This document shows, piece after piece, positions 46,303-59,471 of a stretch of DNA of 64,000 nucleotides. Made by a program: the position numbers and the translations under genes. Source of the DNA: Rhynchospora pubera (lineage: Eukaryota > Streptophyta > Magnoliopsida > Poales > Cyperaceae); the NCBI GenBank assembly GCA_028095005.1, contig CM051460.1, positions 235,494,742 through 235,558,741 of the forward strand. Direction: 5' to 3'. Position 1 is the first letter of the stretch. The number at the start of each line of letters is the position of its first letter. Under the pieces are notes generated by a model. It did not search any database. It saw nothing but the letters and a program-made list of their open reading frames with translations, and was not told the origin of the DNA.

Positions 46303-49300
46303 ATGGAGGTTGCAATAGAGACTGTGCTTCCAGCCCACCCGAACAATGGCGACTTCGAATCGAAGCTTCGTGAAGAGGATCAATCGCCTGTCGGTACGGA
46401 AGGCTCATTCACGGCCGCGACTAAGCTTCAGAAGGTTTATAGAAGCTATCGTACACGACGCAAGTTGGCTGACTCAGCTGTCGTCGTTGAAGAACTCTGG
46501 TTCGTGGCACTATATTTAGACACACCATACTTTTACTTTCAATAAATATAACTTTTTCTTGTTTATTATAGTTCACTTTACGCTAAGATCTTTTTGTTGG
46601 TACTTGGGTTTTTTTATTATTTTGGCTTTAAAGTGTAATTGCTTAGTTCTTTATTTATGCTAATTTAATGGGGATGTTTCCTTTTTGTCAATGAAAGGTG
46701 GCAATTGTTCGATTTCGCAAGGCTAAATCACAGCACGGTGTCCTTCTTTGCAAATCCTGAGACAGAATCGGTTCCATCTAGGTGGAGTCGCGTTAGCTTG
46801 AATGCTTCTAAGGTGCTTGTTTTCTATTCTACCCATTTTTTTTTATTTTTGTTTGTTCTTACTGAGGTTTTTTTTGATAAATTATTGTTTTATAGGTAGG
46901 ATTTGGTTTATCCCATGATTCTGAGGCTTCAACTCTCGCTTTTCAACACTGGATTGAAGCAGTGAGTGTAACTGCTTTCTCTGTTTCCTTTTTTTATTTT
47001 CAATTTCTTGGATAAGATTTGATTGATTGGAAGGACTACAATTTTGTTCACAAATTTCAGAAGTAGTATTCAGCAGATACTACCACATGGAGTTATTTGA
47101 CTTTTATTCCAAACAAGAAACATGTTATTTGACTTTGAAAACAGAAAATTGAAAATTGGGAAGACTTGAATTTTTTTTTTCGACAGATTGATCCACGGCA
47201 TCGGTACGGGCACAACCTACATATGTACTATGATGTGTGGGCTCAAAGCCAAGCTGGCCAGCCATTTTTTTACTGGTTAGTACTTTCTTCTGGTTTTGTG
47301 CTACTGTAGTTGACTGGTGCCTGGTTCACTAGCTTATTACTTGATCTACCACTATTCATCCAGCTCTCTATTTGTGAACTGTTTCACTCATACAATTATT
47401 GTGTGATTGATATGTTTACAGATTTATGTTCTTTCTTATAAACCCTCTCTTGTTACATTTCAAGAGTAAATTGGACACCAGGTCCTTAATGCATCACATA
47501 TTTATCATTTTGGTCCTTCAAATTTCAAGAGTAAAGTTTTCAATTTGTGCCAAATTGGTCCTACTATTGTAATTGATCAAACAGTTAGACGAAAATCCAC
47601 ATAAGTATCATGTGATAATGTTTTAATTAATTTATGATGGCAAGAACATGGATGTTATAATCGATATTTGATCTCATGGATAAATATATTAATCCCACAT
47701 GGGTCGTATCATTTGTATGACTATATTTATTATTTGTTCAAATGCTACTATTGATGAAAATGTTATTTTCTTAATGAATATTAAATTAAATGTAAGACCA
47801 TTTTTGTTCAAACTGAGAACCTAAGGACTACAATGATACTTTTAAAACTTTTAAGAACCAAAATGGTAAATGAGTGATACTTTCAGGACCATTTGTGTAA
47901 TTTACTCACTTTATAAAACTAATGTGTGCAGGCTTGATTGCGGAGATGGGAGAGATGTTGATCTGGAAAAATGCCCTAGGTCGAAGCTCAAAACTCAATG
48001 TATCAAGTATCTTGGTCCTGTGAGTACCCCATTTTCAAAAACAATCTGTTTCATTCAAGTACCATGATGGTGGGAATTATTCTACAATTTTGTTTCTATT
48101 TCTTTTTCTTGTCAGTGGTTCTTTAATGGTGCGCATATTATTTTATTAAGCTCGGTTAATTACTAAGAGAAGAAAAAAGTAAAATTAATAAAAAACACGA
48201 CTTTATTTAAAATAAGGAAAGTTTAAATGTATTCTGTCCGAATTCATAAAATCAACCATCTCAAATACATAATAATTTGATTGTCATCCTGTGATACAGA
48301 TTTCTTGAATTTGGTTATTTTCATCTGTAGCTAAACAAAGTAAGATAGTCAATTAAATTTTACTTGATGTTCTATGTGATTTAAAAAAGTCTTTAATGTT
48401 TACAATTTATTTGGATACAGCAAGAGAGGGAGCACTATGAGTACATGGTGACGAGTGGTAAGATAATGCACAAGCAATCTGGTAATTACCTTGATACTAA
48501 CAGTGGATCTGAAGGTGGCAAGTGGATCTTTGTCCTTAGCACCGACATGCGTCTCTATGCTGGCCTGGTAAGTGTTTCTCTATCTTTTTTGTTTTTCGTT
48601 GTACTTGTAGATATTTGGCTTAGCTCCCAAATTGTAAAAAGAAAAACATGACAAATTTATGAAAATTTTTAAAATAAAATTTCAGAACGCTGAATAAGGT
48701 TTTTTTCCTATATTGCTCGCAGTAATTTCTGTTTTGACAAAAATGTTCATAATCTAACTTGCTTTGTCATTGATACTTTTCTTCCTTTCAATTTTATCTA
48801 TCTTTTTTTATACATTCTATCATTCTGTTATATAATTTGTAGAAAAAGAAAGGGTTATTCCACCATTCAAGCTTTCTAGCTGGAGGGGCCACCAAAGCTG
48901 CTGGAAGGCTCACTGCTGTAGATGGAGTAATTGAGGTTTGTTTACTTTATTGATTCCTGAACAAATTCAGATCTATCTTTTGTATGGCTACTACTACTAT
49001 ATTTTATTATCTTTGGTGACCTTGGCCTTGATGGCTTTCTTGTTGTTGGCATAACCTAAAACATAGAACACACACAAAGGAAATGAAATAGCCTAAACAT
49101 GACAGTTCCATTTACAATTGTTGCCAGTATACCGAAGTTAGTTTGGTTTTGTTAAGTATAATGTTCCCTTTTTGCCTTTCCTATAGTACTTAGCAATAAT
49201 TAATCTTCATGTCACTTGCTTATAGACATACCGTACTTTTATATGTACATTTTATTTATTAAATCTTGGATTTATAGAGTGAACAAAAATCTAATCATCA

Positions 49301-50352
49301 CTTACTGGCAGTCAGTCTGGGCTTATAGTGGGCACTACAAACCAGGGGAAGAGAATCTGGAGAACTTCCTCAACTTCCTTCAGGAGGAAGGGGTTGATGT
49401 CAGTAAAATCGAGGTACTATGTCTATATATGCCTTCTACAACACGAAGCATACTAAATATTATTGATCCTAAAATTAAGTGACCTCAAAGGGTCACTATT
49501 TCCTTTCCTAGTCTATTCAACATATATCCTCCCTTCCTTCTATGAAGACCAAAATAATGAAGTGAAGCTATTTGTTCAAAGTTTTAATAAAATTAAAGGA
49601 TATGGGTGGAATTTTTCTTGCTTCAGAAGGTTACAGATGATATTTCCAATTTATGTTTTGCAATGTCATATGCTGTTTTCTAAACATTTCAACAACCATT
49701 TCTTTGCTTTCTTTATCAGATACGTTCTGCCTTTCATGAAGACTACTACGATGACCCCAAAAAGGCTGATACCGACCCAGCCTTACAACTCCAAACCCAA
49801 GATAGAACTGAAACAGAAACTGAATCAAAACCTGAACCTAAATCTGACGAAACCGCTGAAAATGTCGAAACCAAACACCAGACTCAAATTGACCATGACC
49901 ATGATGCCGACAAAGACCAAATTCACCCTCTGCCTCCAATTGAAGTACCACCAAAACCATGCTATCAGAGGTCTTTGTCAGGCGGACTGAGGAGCCCAAA
50001 GACCCCGGTACGAGAAGAGGCAGTACTGCAGAGAATACAATCAAAGCTCAAAACCAACACTTACCAACTGGCTACCCAGCTCTCCCGCAAGTGGTCCAGT
50101 GGTGTTGGCCCACGCATAGGGTGTATAGCCGACTACCCAGTTGAGCTCAGAACCCAAGCTATGGAGTTTACATCTCTTTCCCCGAGGATCCCACCTACAC
50201 CTTCTAGACGATATTCCCCTGGTTTATCTCCAAGTTCCTTGGTTGGGCTTCATGCAAACTCCCCTGTGGAGCCATACTGCACAGAAAATGGTTCACTCAT
50301 GACCTCTTCTGCCACACCTGTTGTGGAAAATGATGCACAATGCGTAAACTGA
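46303..50352 (+). CDS. IQM3: IQM-family calmodulin-binding protein, IQM3-like
   Basis: Nine coding exons: 46303-46499, 46698-46812, 46896-46961, 47187-47275, 47932-48019, 48421-48567, 48843-48935, 49312-49413 and 49720-50352. All introns are GT..AG and all joins are in frame, giving 509 residues. An IQ motif at 41-54 (KLQKVYRSYRTRRK) should bind calmodulin. The IQM core follows: SRWSRVSLNASK, FQHWIEAIDPRHRYGHNLH, QPFFYWLDCGDG, CPRSKL, IKYLGPQEREHYEY, KKKGLFHHSSFLAGGAT and YSGHYKP. The last exon has an acidic, Lys-rich linker and the conserved tail CYQRSLSGGLRSPK .. GPRIGCIADYPVELRTQAMEF, which favours IQM3 among IQM members. IQM proteins are plant-specific calcium/calmodulin effectors; the exact role of IQM3 is not clear. 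The 5' leader ends in (CT)n then CGCGCGCG. Intron 4 carries a MITE. Confidence 0.92.
47464..47907. mobile_element. Mutator-type MITE in IQM intron 4
   Basis: The left GAGTAAATTGGACACC..ATTTTGGTCC is mirrored by GGTCC..GTGTAATTTACTC at the right. The flanks ACATTTCAA (47455-47463) and ACTTTATAA (47908-47916) agree at 6 of 9 positions, a possible decayed 9-bp duplication. The start GAGTAAA is shared with the MULE at 7-2035. Confidence 0.7.
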
Positions 50353-50820
50353 AGGTTTAGCACAGTAGCTTTGATGACCCCAAAAAGTTTAGCAAAGTAG
50401 CTTTCTTCAGCTGTGAGCTGTCAACTGAACAAAGTTTGAGGTTTGGTTCACTCCTGACCTCTTCAATAGAGGCTTTTTTATTTGGAAATTAAGCTGCCAA
50501 TGCTGAATTAAGTTGTGTTTCATAATAATTAGTTCTGAGGCCAATTAGTTTTGTTTTGGGGCTTTATTGTGCGTAGATTTTGTTGTGCAAATGATACGAG
50601 TGGGCTTATTTGTAAAATAATGCGTCTTAATGAGCAATCTCTTTTTCTGTCTAGAATTGCTTAGATAATAGATAATTAATTGGCAATGAGTTTTAGCAAT
50701 TATCAGTGTCATGGTTCTGTCAATGGTGTTTGGAATTGCTGCGATACACTATTTTTCTTACGTGAAATAGCAGTGGTTTTCGATCACCTATTGCCGTAAT
50801 ATTTCAGATTCAATATTACA

Positions 50821-50875
50821 ACAACAACCAAGTTTTTTGTCCCAAACAAGTTGGGGTGGATCCAATACTATTTTC
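50821..50875 (-). mobile_element. RTE/SINE-like 3' tail relic
   Basis: ACAACAACAACCAAG followed by GTCCCAAACAAGTTGGGGTGG is, read on the minus strand, the CCCCAACTTGTTTGGGAC .. (TTG)n ending common to plant RTE LINEs and their SINE partners. Only the terminal about 55 bp is present. Confidence 0.45.
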
Positions 50876-51015
50876 CTAAATAAGTTTACTACTTTACTCA
50901 TGTGTTTATGGATTTTATAATAGAGGTTATACTGACACGAAATTTGTTTTGATACATAGTGTATTGCAGTTGCTCATTGCTATTCGATTTAGTCTTCTAT
51001 TCGGTATTTGTATGT

Positions 51016-51249
51016 TCAATCTACAAGAGAAGGGCATACGATTGCAACTGAGCAAAGAAAGAGCCAGACATATACAGGGCCCATACTTGCTTTATCTAAT
51101 GTTAGCAAATCTGATTTTGGGCCTTCAATTGAAAACTCTTGTCCAGGCATAACTTCTTTTGGGAAATGATGATTACTGTCATCTGCAGTTTTGCCATCCA
51201 TGTCATCGCTAAATATAAAGTGAACATATTCAGCAAACAAAGTGAACAT
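51016..51249 (-). pseudogene. Possible gene fragment, unidentified
   Basis: A 77-codon minus-strand frame includes the low-bias stretch KTADDSNHHFPKEVMPGQEF and SIEGPKSDLLTLDKASMGP, which reads like protein but matches no family I recognise. No splice partners are obvious, and the N-terminal part overlaps a hairpin repeat. It could be a captured exon. Confidence 0.25.
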
Positions 51250-51392
51250 ATAGATGATCTAAGTGAACACATACAAACAAATAAGTTCAATGAAAATAAA
51301 TTGAATATGCATGTAAACTTTTGAACAAGTGATACCAACACTTATTTATTTTTAAGTGCTCACTTAGATCGTCTATATGTTCACCTTATTTG
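51240..51392. repeat. Small inverted repeat
   Basis: AAGTGAACATATAGATGATC (from about 51240) is mirrored by GATCGTCTATATGTTCACC (about 51368-51386), and GTGAACACATACAAAC by GTATGTGTTCAC. It forms a hairpin of about 40-bp arms. Confidence 0.6.
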
Positions 51393-52299
51393 TTGTATGT
51401 GTTCACAATGTATTTAGCAATGGTTGGAATAGTACATTTATCGATGACACTTATAATTTCTGCTTCTTTTGTGCTTGACGGCTGCTGCCACCAAACCAAA
51501 GCTATAAAACAGATGTAAGCCGAATTAATTAAACTGCATATGTTTCGGGAGGAAAACTCAGGATAAACTGGCAGAATGTACTAAAATCCTGTGCATATGT
51601 TATCAAAACTAGAAAACGTACCACCCAATATGTGGACAAATTAAATTTAAAAACTATTTATACTTAAAACAAATATTAAAATCAACATATCCCTAGCTAG
51701 AGAAATAATATCGCTGAAGAAAGCTTCTAACCTATCCCAAGAGTAGGTGCCCCAAGAAGCAATCTCTTCTAGTTTTGATCCCATCGCTGATTGCAAGGTA
51801 CTACTTTCATTTTTTTTTTTACTAATATTTTAATCAGTATTAAGAAAATTTTATTTGCGAGAGAAACATAAAATAGAGATACCTACTTTGTCAAACATTG
51901 ATTTTACTACATTGTAAATTGGATTTGATGTATCCTTTTACCGATGACAATATGTTTTTGTAATAGCGCACAATATTTTTAATAAACCAAATGAGGAGTT
52001 GAGGATTATTTCTCATCATTCATTATTGAAGAGTGTGATTCTCAAAACTGAAATTCCATTACCTCGTAAAAAATTGAACGCCAAAAGAAATGCAAAAGAA
52101 CAAATTCAAGAAAGCTCAAGGTAAATTATTTAGAACGTGACACATTTCCATTATTTTTTAGCTTACTGTCACAAAAATATCAGTTGTAGTACACCAATAA
52201 TGTTTTTTTTCTATTATTTACAAATCCAATATATATTTCTTTTCTTTTTTATGTTTATTGCAATAATATTAGTTTTTGGTTACTAACTATAGCAATTTC

Positions 52300-52870
52300 A
52301 TTCTTTTTTTAGCTTAAATGCATCATGCTTCAAGTTGAAAGTGAAATATGGATTGTTTAAGCTAATCAATAATGGAAGTATGGGACCAGGAAAAAAAAAT
52401 ACTGTTTTGGAAGACAAAAGACCATTTATTTGGACCAAGAAAGTTATAATTTTGATGAGCTGCTAGAGGAAGTTATTGGTCTACCATTTGGATGATAAGA
52501 AGTTTAAGCTATCAATGTATTGTTTGGATGAGCATGCTGCTACTCAATCATTTGTTCAAATCGAGGATAATGAGAGTTACAGTTTGATGGTTACAATGTA
52601 TAAGAGAAGAGAGAGGGTGTGATATTAGTGTAAGGAGTTGTTGGATGGAGGTAGTCAGGACGAAAACCACCTAAGATTTGGTGTTTCAAAATATTGGTGT
52701 TGAAAATTATAAAGAAGGGTAGAATTATTGTTAGAGTGAAGATAGCTATCACAGTTTTCAAGGTGACCTAGATTATGGAGATGGAGATGAGATGGAGATG
52801 AAACTCATATTGAATATGAAGGTGAGTTTTACTCATATGATAAAGATGACTCTAAAATGATGGTAGATGT
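52300..52870 (+). pseudogene. Degenerate MULE transposase N-terminal region (tentative)
   Basis: With several stops and frame changes, the plus strand reads LKVKYGGLF, FDELLEEVIGLPFG and KKFKLSMYCLDE, then an acidic run (GDGDEMEMKLILNM, near 52780-52810). That order resembles the N-terminal DNA-binding segment of plant MULE transposases followed by its acidic linker. No catalytic region was seen. Confidence 0.3.
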
Positions 52871-53576
52871 CAAGTTTTCTCTTGTTATGGCTAGGGGTCA
52901 GTGCACCTTTTGTTTCTATATTAGACAAAAAATCAAAATATAGTGTTGCTTCGTCTAGTGATAGATATTTAATCACAAATCAAATCAATCAAACGACATA
53001 AAAATGTGTTTACATACTAGATCTAGCGTGTAACACTTCTTGAATCTATGTGTTTATAGGAGTGAGAATGAGATTTAGGTCCTACTTCAGATGGAGTGAA
53101 CAAAGGTGAGTGAGGGAAGAGGTGAACTGTTATTTTTCTGTCCAATTAAGTTCACCTACTCTCAAATAACACAATAGAAACTTAGGTGACCGGAGAATAA
53201 TGGAGATAAATTCTATGTAAAAATTTGTTCAATCTTATTACCTCAAATTTGAGGATGAACACTCTTTTCTCCCTCTCTTTCTTTTCTTCCTCTTTCTTTT
53301 CCCTCTTGTTTCGGCCTTAGAGAGCTCACGAATACAAAGGCGATATTAAATTGGACAAGCTCCAAAACGGGAGCTAGAAGGCGGTTGTAGAAGTGCAATT
53401 TTTTTTTTCTTTCTATAATAGAGTTCACTGCCGTATCGTTTTCTTGTAGCTACATTTGGGTATAATAGACCAAGTATATGTTTTATGTTTATCAATAAAT
53501 TTTTCTATTTTGATTGAACCATTCATCCATTATTATCCATTTATTATTTATAGAAATTTTTTCTTACGATATACAT

Positions 53577-53993
53577 AATGAGGAGGGTTCTAGTGTCACA
53601 AATATCAAAATTTCTCTAATTTATTAATTTTAAAATTTTTTAATTTAAACTTCGTATCAAAACCATCCATCTTTCTCAATTTAACAAATGATGCGTTTTT
53701 ATATATTGTTTTTATAAATTTTGAAGTTTATTTAATACTCGATTAAGAAATAAAAAATGAATGAATATTATTGACTATAACATATTAATTCTAATTCGTC
53801 CATCTTCTGACCTCTCGCTCAAGTATCAAATGAATTCCAATATTTACAAAAGTTGTATAAAAACATAGCCCTCATTAAATTGAACAAAAGCGGTTTGATT
53901 TTTAAATTTAGAATTTAAAATTTAAAATATTAATAAATTAAAGAAGTCGCGGCATTTGTGAAATAAAAAGCCTATCGCACTAAAATCCTCCTT
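53577..53993. mobile_element. Fold-back element with core type B
   Basis: The left AATGAGGAGGGTTCTAGTG is mirrored by GCACTAAAATCCTCCTTA. Core B is diverged (ATCAAAACCATCCATC, TTATTTAATACTCGATTAAG) and mirrored on the right. Confidence 0.65.
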
Positions 53994-54601
53994 ATATATA
54001 ATAAGCTTCCGTATTGTATGAATGCTGCTAACTCTACGCATGAGGCCAGTCAGATTAAAGCTTAAGAGCGTTGGCAACAGCAAAGCCATCAATAAATGCG
54101 CAGATCTCCTTCTATATCAAAATATATAATCCTCCATTAATTATAGTAAGATCTTTGATTAATGATAATTAGAATAAAATTATGTACTTAGCCCCTATTA
54201 AATGCCCACCAAACTCAACATTAGATACAACAAAATCGGATCCCCTTGTCGGAGAAGCTCTTAGCTGGACTTGGTCTAAACACTCTCTTATGTTCCCTCT
54301 GAGGATGATTTCCCATAAATCAAGTCCACCTAAGAACTTCTCTGTTTTGACCTACAGCCAGAACCACTAGTCCACTACTAATGTTTCCCTTTACCCCATT
54401 CTAGACTTGTACACCGCAAACCACGTCCTCATCACGTGCTCCATGTGGTCCCGCTCGTGTGATGCTCAAGAGTTACCACCTGCACATGACACAACAAGGC
54501 CATGCTGTCTGACTGACCCGGTTCTAACGGATCCACCTTCAACTCTTTCCTAAACATTCTTCTGCATCTGTTCATGCACGCCTAAAACAATCATTTTGCT
54601 T

Positions 54602-57600
54602 TTAATAATACTCAACTGGAGTACCAGGACAGCTGTCATCTGATACATCTCCGGCTTCTCTGTTACTATTACCAGCTGAAATGGGAAAAGGTGGCGGTAC
54701 ATATGGCGGCTTCTCGCACCGTAACAATGCCCAGTTGACACCATTGAAAAAGGGGTGCCGCTTCACTGCTGTTGCTCCAACAGTGGACCCAAGCCGTCTG
54801 GTTGGATCCTTAATTAGCAGACCAGTGATCAAGTCTTTCACCGAAGCCGACACGGCCGGCTCTTTAGGGAACTCAAGAGCACGTGCCACTATGTTTGCCA
54901 GTGTCATTTCATTGTCGTGTCCTTTGAACGGTGTTACGCCATATAACAATTCAAATATGAATATGCCCAGAGTCCACCAGTCGACGGCACTGCCGTGCCC
55001 TTCACCTGATACTATTTCTGGTGCCAAATACTCATGGGTCCCAACAAATGACATTGATCGGAGATCAACCGGCTCAGCCACAACCTCAAGGTCTAGAGAG
55101 GCACCAGCAGATCCACCTCCACCGCCACGGCGGATTGAGAAAGGCTTTTTCTTGCGCTTTAGTTTTGGGTATTGAAAGCAGGTTACTTTTGGTACAATAC
55201 AACTTGGGAGGATGCAAGATGATGAACCGGAGAAATTTGTCGAGGTGAGAGGTAATGACGATGCGTCTGAGATGACATGGGCTGGGGTGGGGGCTGTCGG
55301 GTCACATTTCAGAGAGAGATCAAAGTCCGTTAGCATGATGTGGCCGTCGGATCTTACCAACACATTTTCTGGTTTCAGGTCGCGGTACACAATGCCCATC
55401 ATGTGGATGTACTCTAAAGCAACCACCACCTCCGCCGCATAAAATCTGTAAAATGGTTGACATTAAAAACCAAAATCCCATTTAATTACACAAATTGTTA
55501 TTTAATATAAAAGCTACTTCAAGGTTGTCCATTTGCATTGTTGTCTGTAATTACACATAACTATAGTAAGGTAAAGATTAGTCACTGCAATCGAGAAAGA
55601 TTAAGATAATAAAATAAGATTATGTAAAGGATGCATTATTGATTGTTGGGGGAGACATGGTCAAATTGAAATGTGCAGAGTGTCTTAAAAAGTGGCGCAA
55701 TGTTGGCTCTGTCTCATATGCATCACGGAGATTCCACATTAGGCATATGTTTATCATCATTCTAAAACTTACGGGGAAAAACGGGAAAAAGAAAAACATA
55801 GAGCAGAACCTGTGTTTAATTTACACTTAGAAACAACACAGTAGAAGGATTTTAAAGATGATGATCAAGAAGTAACACTAAGTTATAATAATAATAATAA
55901 TACAATGTCGTAATGGTAATAATAAAATATTGAACAAATTATCATTTATGATCCATATAGTTTGTCCTCTTGTCACGTGGGCCATCAAGAAGCCTCCTAA
56001 AGTCCTACGATTTGACTTTGACTACAACTTAGCTGGTCCAGTGGCCCTGGATGCATGTTATGCAGTTATGCTACACTTCATAGTTCTTTGTTTTATCATT
56101 TACTTGTAAAAAAGGAAAGATAGGCATCTATTTTCAAATCCAACGCAACGCTATGTTGTTAGTATTAAATCACTTTCATTATCAAAAGAGAGCTAATTTT
56201 TTATTATTCCATCAATTGTTTGTATGTTTGGTCGAATTAATTAGGCTTTAACACTCAAACAACCAATAAAACCAAATGAAAAATGTACCATAAACATAGA
56301 ACATGCAAAAGATACGCACAGATCGGTGTTTAGTTGTTGCCTTAGACATTAAAACACGCAAATCATAGATCGACACATAACCCATGACGTGTCGAGTCAA
56401 TTGGAGAACTGGTGGTCCCATGACCCTCTCAACAATTTCCAGCAGCACAATGATATAATAGTTGGTAGTTGGCAGCCAAGAACAGAGAACTTGGCGCCTT
56501 GGTGTTGTCACTTGGTGCAAGCATGGAGCAACCACTGCATGCTGGGCTTATCATTAAAAAGATATGTGCTGCTGCGTGCATTCATTCAATTCAAATCCAC
56601 TTGTGTTAATTTAAAAACTCCCTGCTCGGTTTTGAGGAGGCTGAGGTGGGGACCCAGCCATGCTTAAAGACGGGAGGAGAACTGGAAATGTAGGAGGGGG
56701 ACACTATCAAGTATCAATGCTTAATTTGTGGACCCAAATTAATGTTATGTGCCCCCGTGATTTCATCATTTTGATTTTGAATTCCCCAATGCCCCATGCT
56801 TTGCCTTTTTCTTTGCTCAGAAGATGGAATGGGCTAGTTAATTTTTTTAACATACTTTGTTTCATATATTTACTTCCTACATATCCATACAATCATATTT
56901 TCTCCTACGATATTGTCAGATATCGTAGGGCTTTTTTTTAGTGCTGATAGTGATGGCATTCTAGGATTTATAGAGTAAAGCTCTTGAACTCTAATATGCT
57001 ATTTCAGTAAATTAGGATGGATTTAACAATTCAAAGTCTCACCAAAATTTTAAACAATATTTGTCTAGAGATTGAAAAAAAACGGAACGTGCCCTATAAA
57101 AGATTGATGTTTCCTTATGTCCCATCCAATTCGAGACTTTCCAAGTTCCCAAATTAATTATGTGCCCATACATTTCTAAACCCTCCAGGTTCCCGATAAT
57201 GCACCATGATTAGATAATAGAAGAATTGGACAGACAGTTGAGGAACACAAAAGATAGGACACGAGGTGAACATGTTTTTGTGCATTACTTAAGCGGAAGT
57301 TTCTAACTAGGGAAGATGGTCTTGTTTGGTACTTTGGTCTAGTCAAATCTGCAACCGACCATTGACCGTCAGAAATTGTTTACAATCCTCAAAGAAATGT
57401 GTGATAGGATCCAAGCTTCCGGGTTTGGGATTTTTTTTTTTTTTTAAGAGACTACAAGATTTTCTGAGTTTGCATCTGATGGTTGAAAGTGACTGATCAA
57501 AGCAATCCGATCCCTATAAACGTTAAGGGTTTTTTCATCTGTAAATCAACATGGTATGGCAAACACCACATTGGATATGGTGCTCTCCATTTGAAGGAAA

Positions 57601-59471
57601 TTATGGAGAATTGAAAATTTCGAACATCCTTGCATGAGAAATACTACCAAAAATGCAGTAGACCAGAAAAAAAAAAAAAAAAAGATGATAACAGGGGAAA
57701 AAAAAGAATAAATATCATAGTTGACAAGTGCACTATATTTTAGTGATATGGAATGAACTAGCTTATTAAAAATTGATGACGATAGAATTTAGAACCTGCC
57801 TGCCATGTTACTTCTCATGCGTCAGATAAACACCAAAAATGAACTGTTACATATTCTGATAATCTTGGCATGTTGTTTTAAGGAATGAATTTTCCATTAT
57901 TATTAATAAAATTGAGATAATTAGGAAGTGAACTTTTCCTGTCTCACCTTTCCTTTCCCTAAGTGACGGAGTGATACATCCCTTGTAAATTGTAATAAGC
58001 AAGGGAGTCCCATATTCCCATTGATACGAATCATACGATGGCCGAAATTCGTGTAGTAAAACAGAGCTCTAGATTCTATGGATTTAAAGTGTATAGTTTA
58101 AGTATGTAACGAGTCATTTCTGCTTGAAAATAAGGCAGAAATGACTTTCTGCACGGAACAACCACAGAGGAATTGACAGAGAAAGCACAAGTAAAATACT
58201 AGCCTAGTGGAAATCTCATGCGTTGCCTCTACTAAAAAGCAAGAGCATATCCTTCCATAGAACAGAGTATCTATCTATAATAAATATGTGAAAAGGAAAG
58301 GAAATCTAGTAAGAGCCCAGCATGAATCATCATGATCTGCTTTTTCTCAATTATTATATTTTACATCTTTAGTGTGAGTATTTTTCCCTTTTAGTTTAAA
58401 AACGAGACCACCCAGATGGCCAGATCCCAATACCTTTCAATACAAGAGAAAAACAAAAGTGGAGCTGTAAAATGCTATGCGTCTACAGTAAAATGATAAA
58501 TCTAGTACAGGACAGGACATCTTTATGACCTCATGTTTTCTTGCTATAACTTTTCAAAACTCCATAATTTTAAATTTCTTTTCTTGTTTGCTTGTATTTA
58601 ATGCGTCTTTTTTTTTTGTGAATGATCATTGAACTTTAATTTATGTATCGCTACACTTCTCTCTCAAAATATCAAAATCACTCCCTAATTCCATGCGGAA
58701 AATCAGTCTAGACATAAATGCTAATTGAATATTTCTCTATTCTACATTACATTGCCTTAAAAGTACGTTTCCTATACAGCAAAAACAGGTTTCCTAAATT
58801 TAACAAATTGCTATTTCAGTCATTAGTGCTAATTAATCTACTATAACTATCACTAACACACAAAAAAAACATCTAATTTTACACATTTTAAGGGGATGAT
58901 TACTAAGAATACTCAATACTAAATAAGGAATTTACCTGACAGCAGGTTCAGTGAACCGGCGACAGGGCTGCCGTTGTCGGAGCACATGCAAATCTCCACC
59001 GGGACAGAACTCAGTCAAGAGACAAAACCACCGCTCGCTTTCAGCGACACCGTACAGTCTCGGCAAGAAGGGATGGTCGATCATCTCCAGTATCTCCCTC
59101 TCAGTTCTAGCCCTGCCTTGTTTGTTCCTCCCCTCCAGTTCCTTCCTATCCATTACCTTCGCGGCCATGACACCAGCCTCTGCACCGCCACACTTCAGCT
59201 CGGCGAGGTAGACGCTGCCGATGTCGCCCGATCCCAGCCGTTGGATGAAGCGCAGATCCGAGATGGAGAGGGAGTTCGATGGAAGCGAGGAGTCCGATAT
59301 GAGGCGCCGTATTGCAACGAGGAGAGGATCGGTGGTGGAGGAATGGGGCTTGGAGAGTGGGCCAGAGGAGGAGGAGCAGGAGGCGGAGGCGGTGGAGATG
59401 GTTGAAGAGCCTGAGCGCTCGGAGGATCCGAAGCTCATGCTCTGAAGCTCGTCAGAGAGGTCGTCTGGCAT
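54602..59471 (-). CDS. AGC VIII Ser/Thr protein kinase (AGC1-12-like)
   Basis: Two exons on the minus strand, 59471-58936 and 55445-54602. The donor is CAG/GTAAAT and the acceptor TTACAG/A, joined in frame (Arg179 split) to 459 residues. Kinase motifs: Gly loop GSGDIG (80-85), Lys105 in AAKV, YRDLKPEN with Asp201, DFD in place of DFG at 219-221, and GTHEYLAPE. DFD and the long insert before the activation loop, here with CILPSCIVPKVTCF and a KLKRKKK basic run, mark plant AGC VIII kinases (PINOID/D6PK/AGC1 group), several of which act at the plasma membrane in auxin transport. The insert and SMSFVGTHEYLAPEIVSGEGHGSAVDWWTLG-like region favour an AGC1-12-type member; this subfamily call is less certain. 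The frame stays open 129 codons upstream of Met 59471, but that part is low-complexity leader with a CT run, so the internal ATG was chosen. Confidence 0.9.
55446..58935 (-). other. 3.5-kb intron of the AGC kinase gene
   Basis: GT..AG intron without recognised genes. It has a short (TAA)n near 55888-55900, T17 near 57430 and A18 near 57668. Open frames of 90-95 codons at 56248-56941 overlap each other on both strands and have no recognisable domain. Confidence 0.6.

Larger units (their letters stand above)
50353..54601. other. Intergenic region between the IQM and kinase genes
   Basis: 50353-50650 is likely the IQM 3' UTR. The rest contains small relics listed separately (50821, 51016, 51240, 52300, 53577). 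54000-54601 probably includes the 3' UTR of the minus-strand kinase gene. No complete gene was found. Confidence 0.5.

Noticed and set aside
49463..50044. Alternative-frame ORFs across IQM intron 8 and exon 9
   Set aside because: They overlap the IQM last exon in other frames; the IQM frame is supported by conserved family motifs.
54681..55442. Plus-strand ORFs opposite the kinase exon 2
   Set aside because: Antisense shadows of a well-supported kinase exon.
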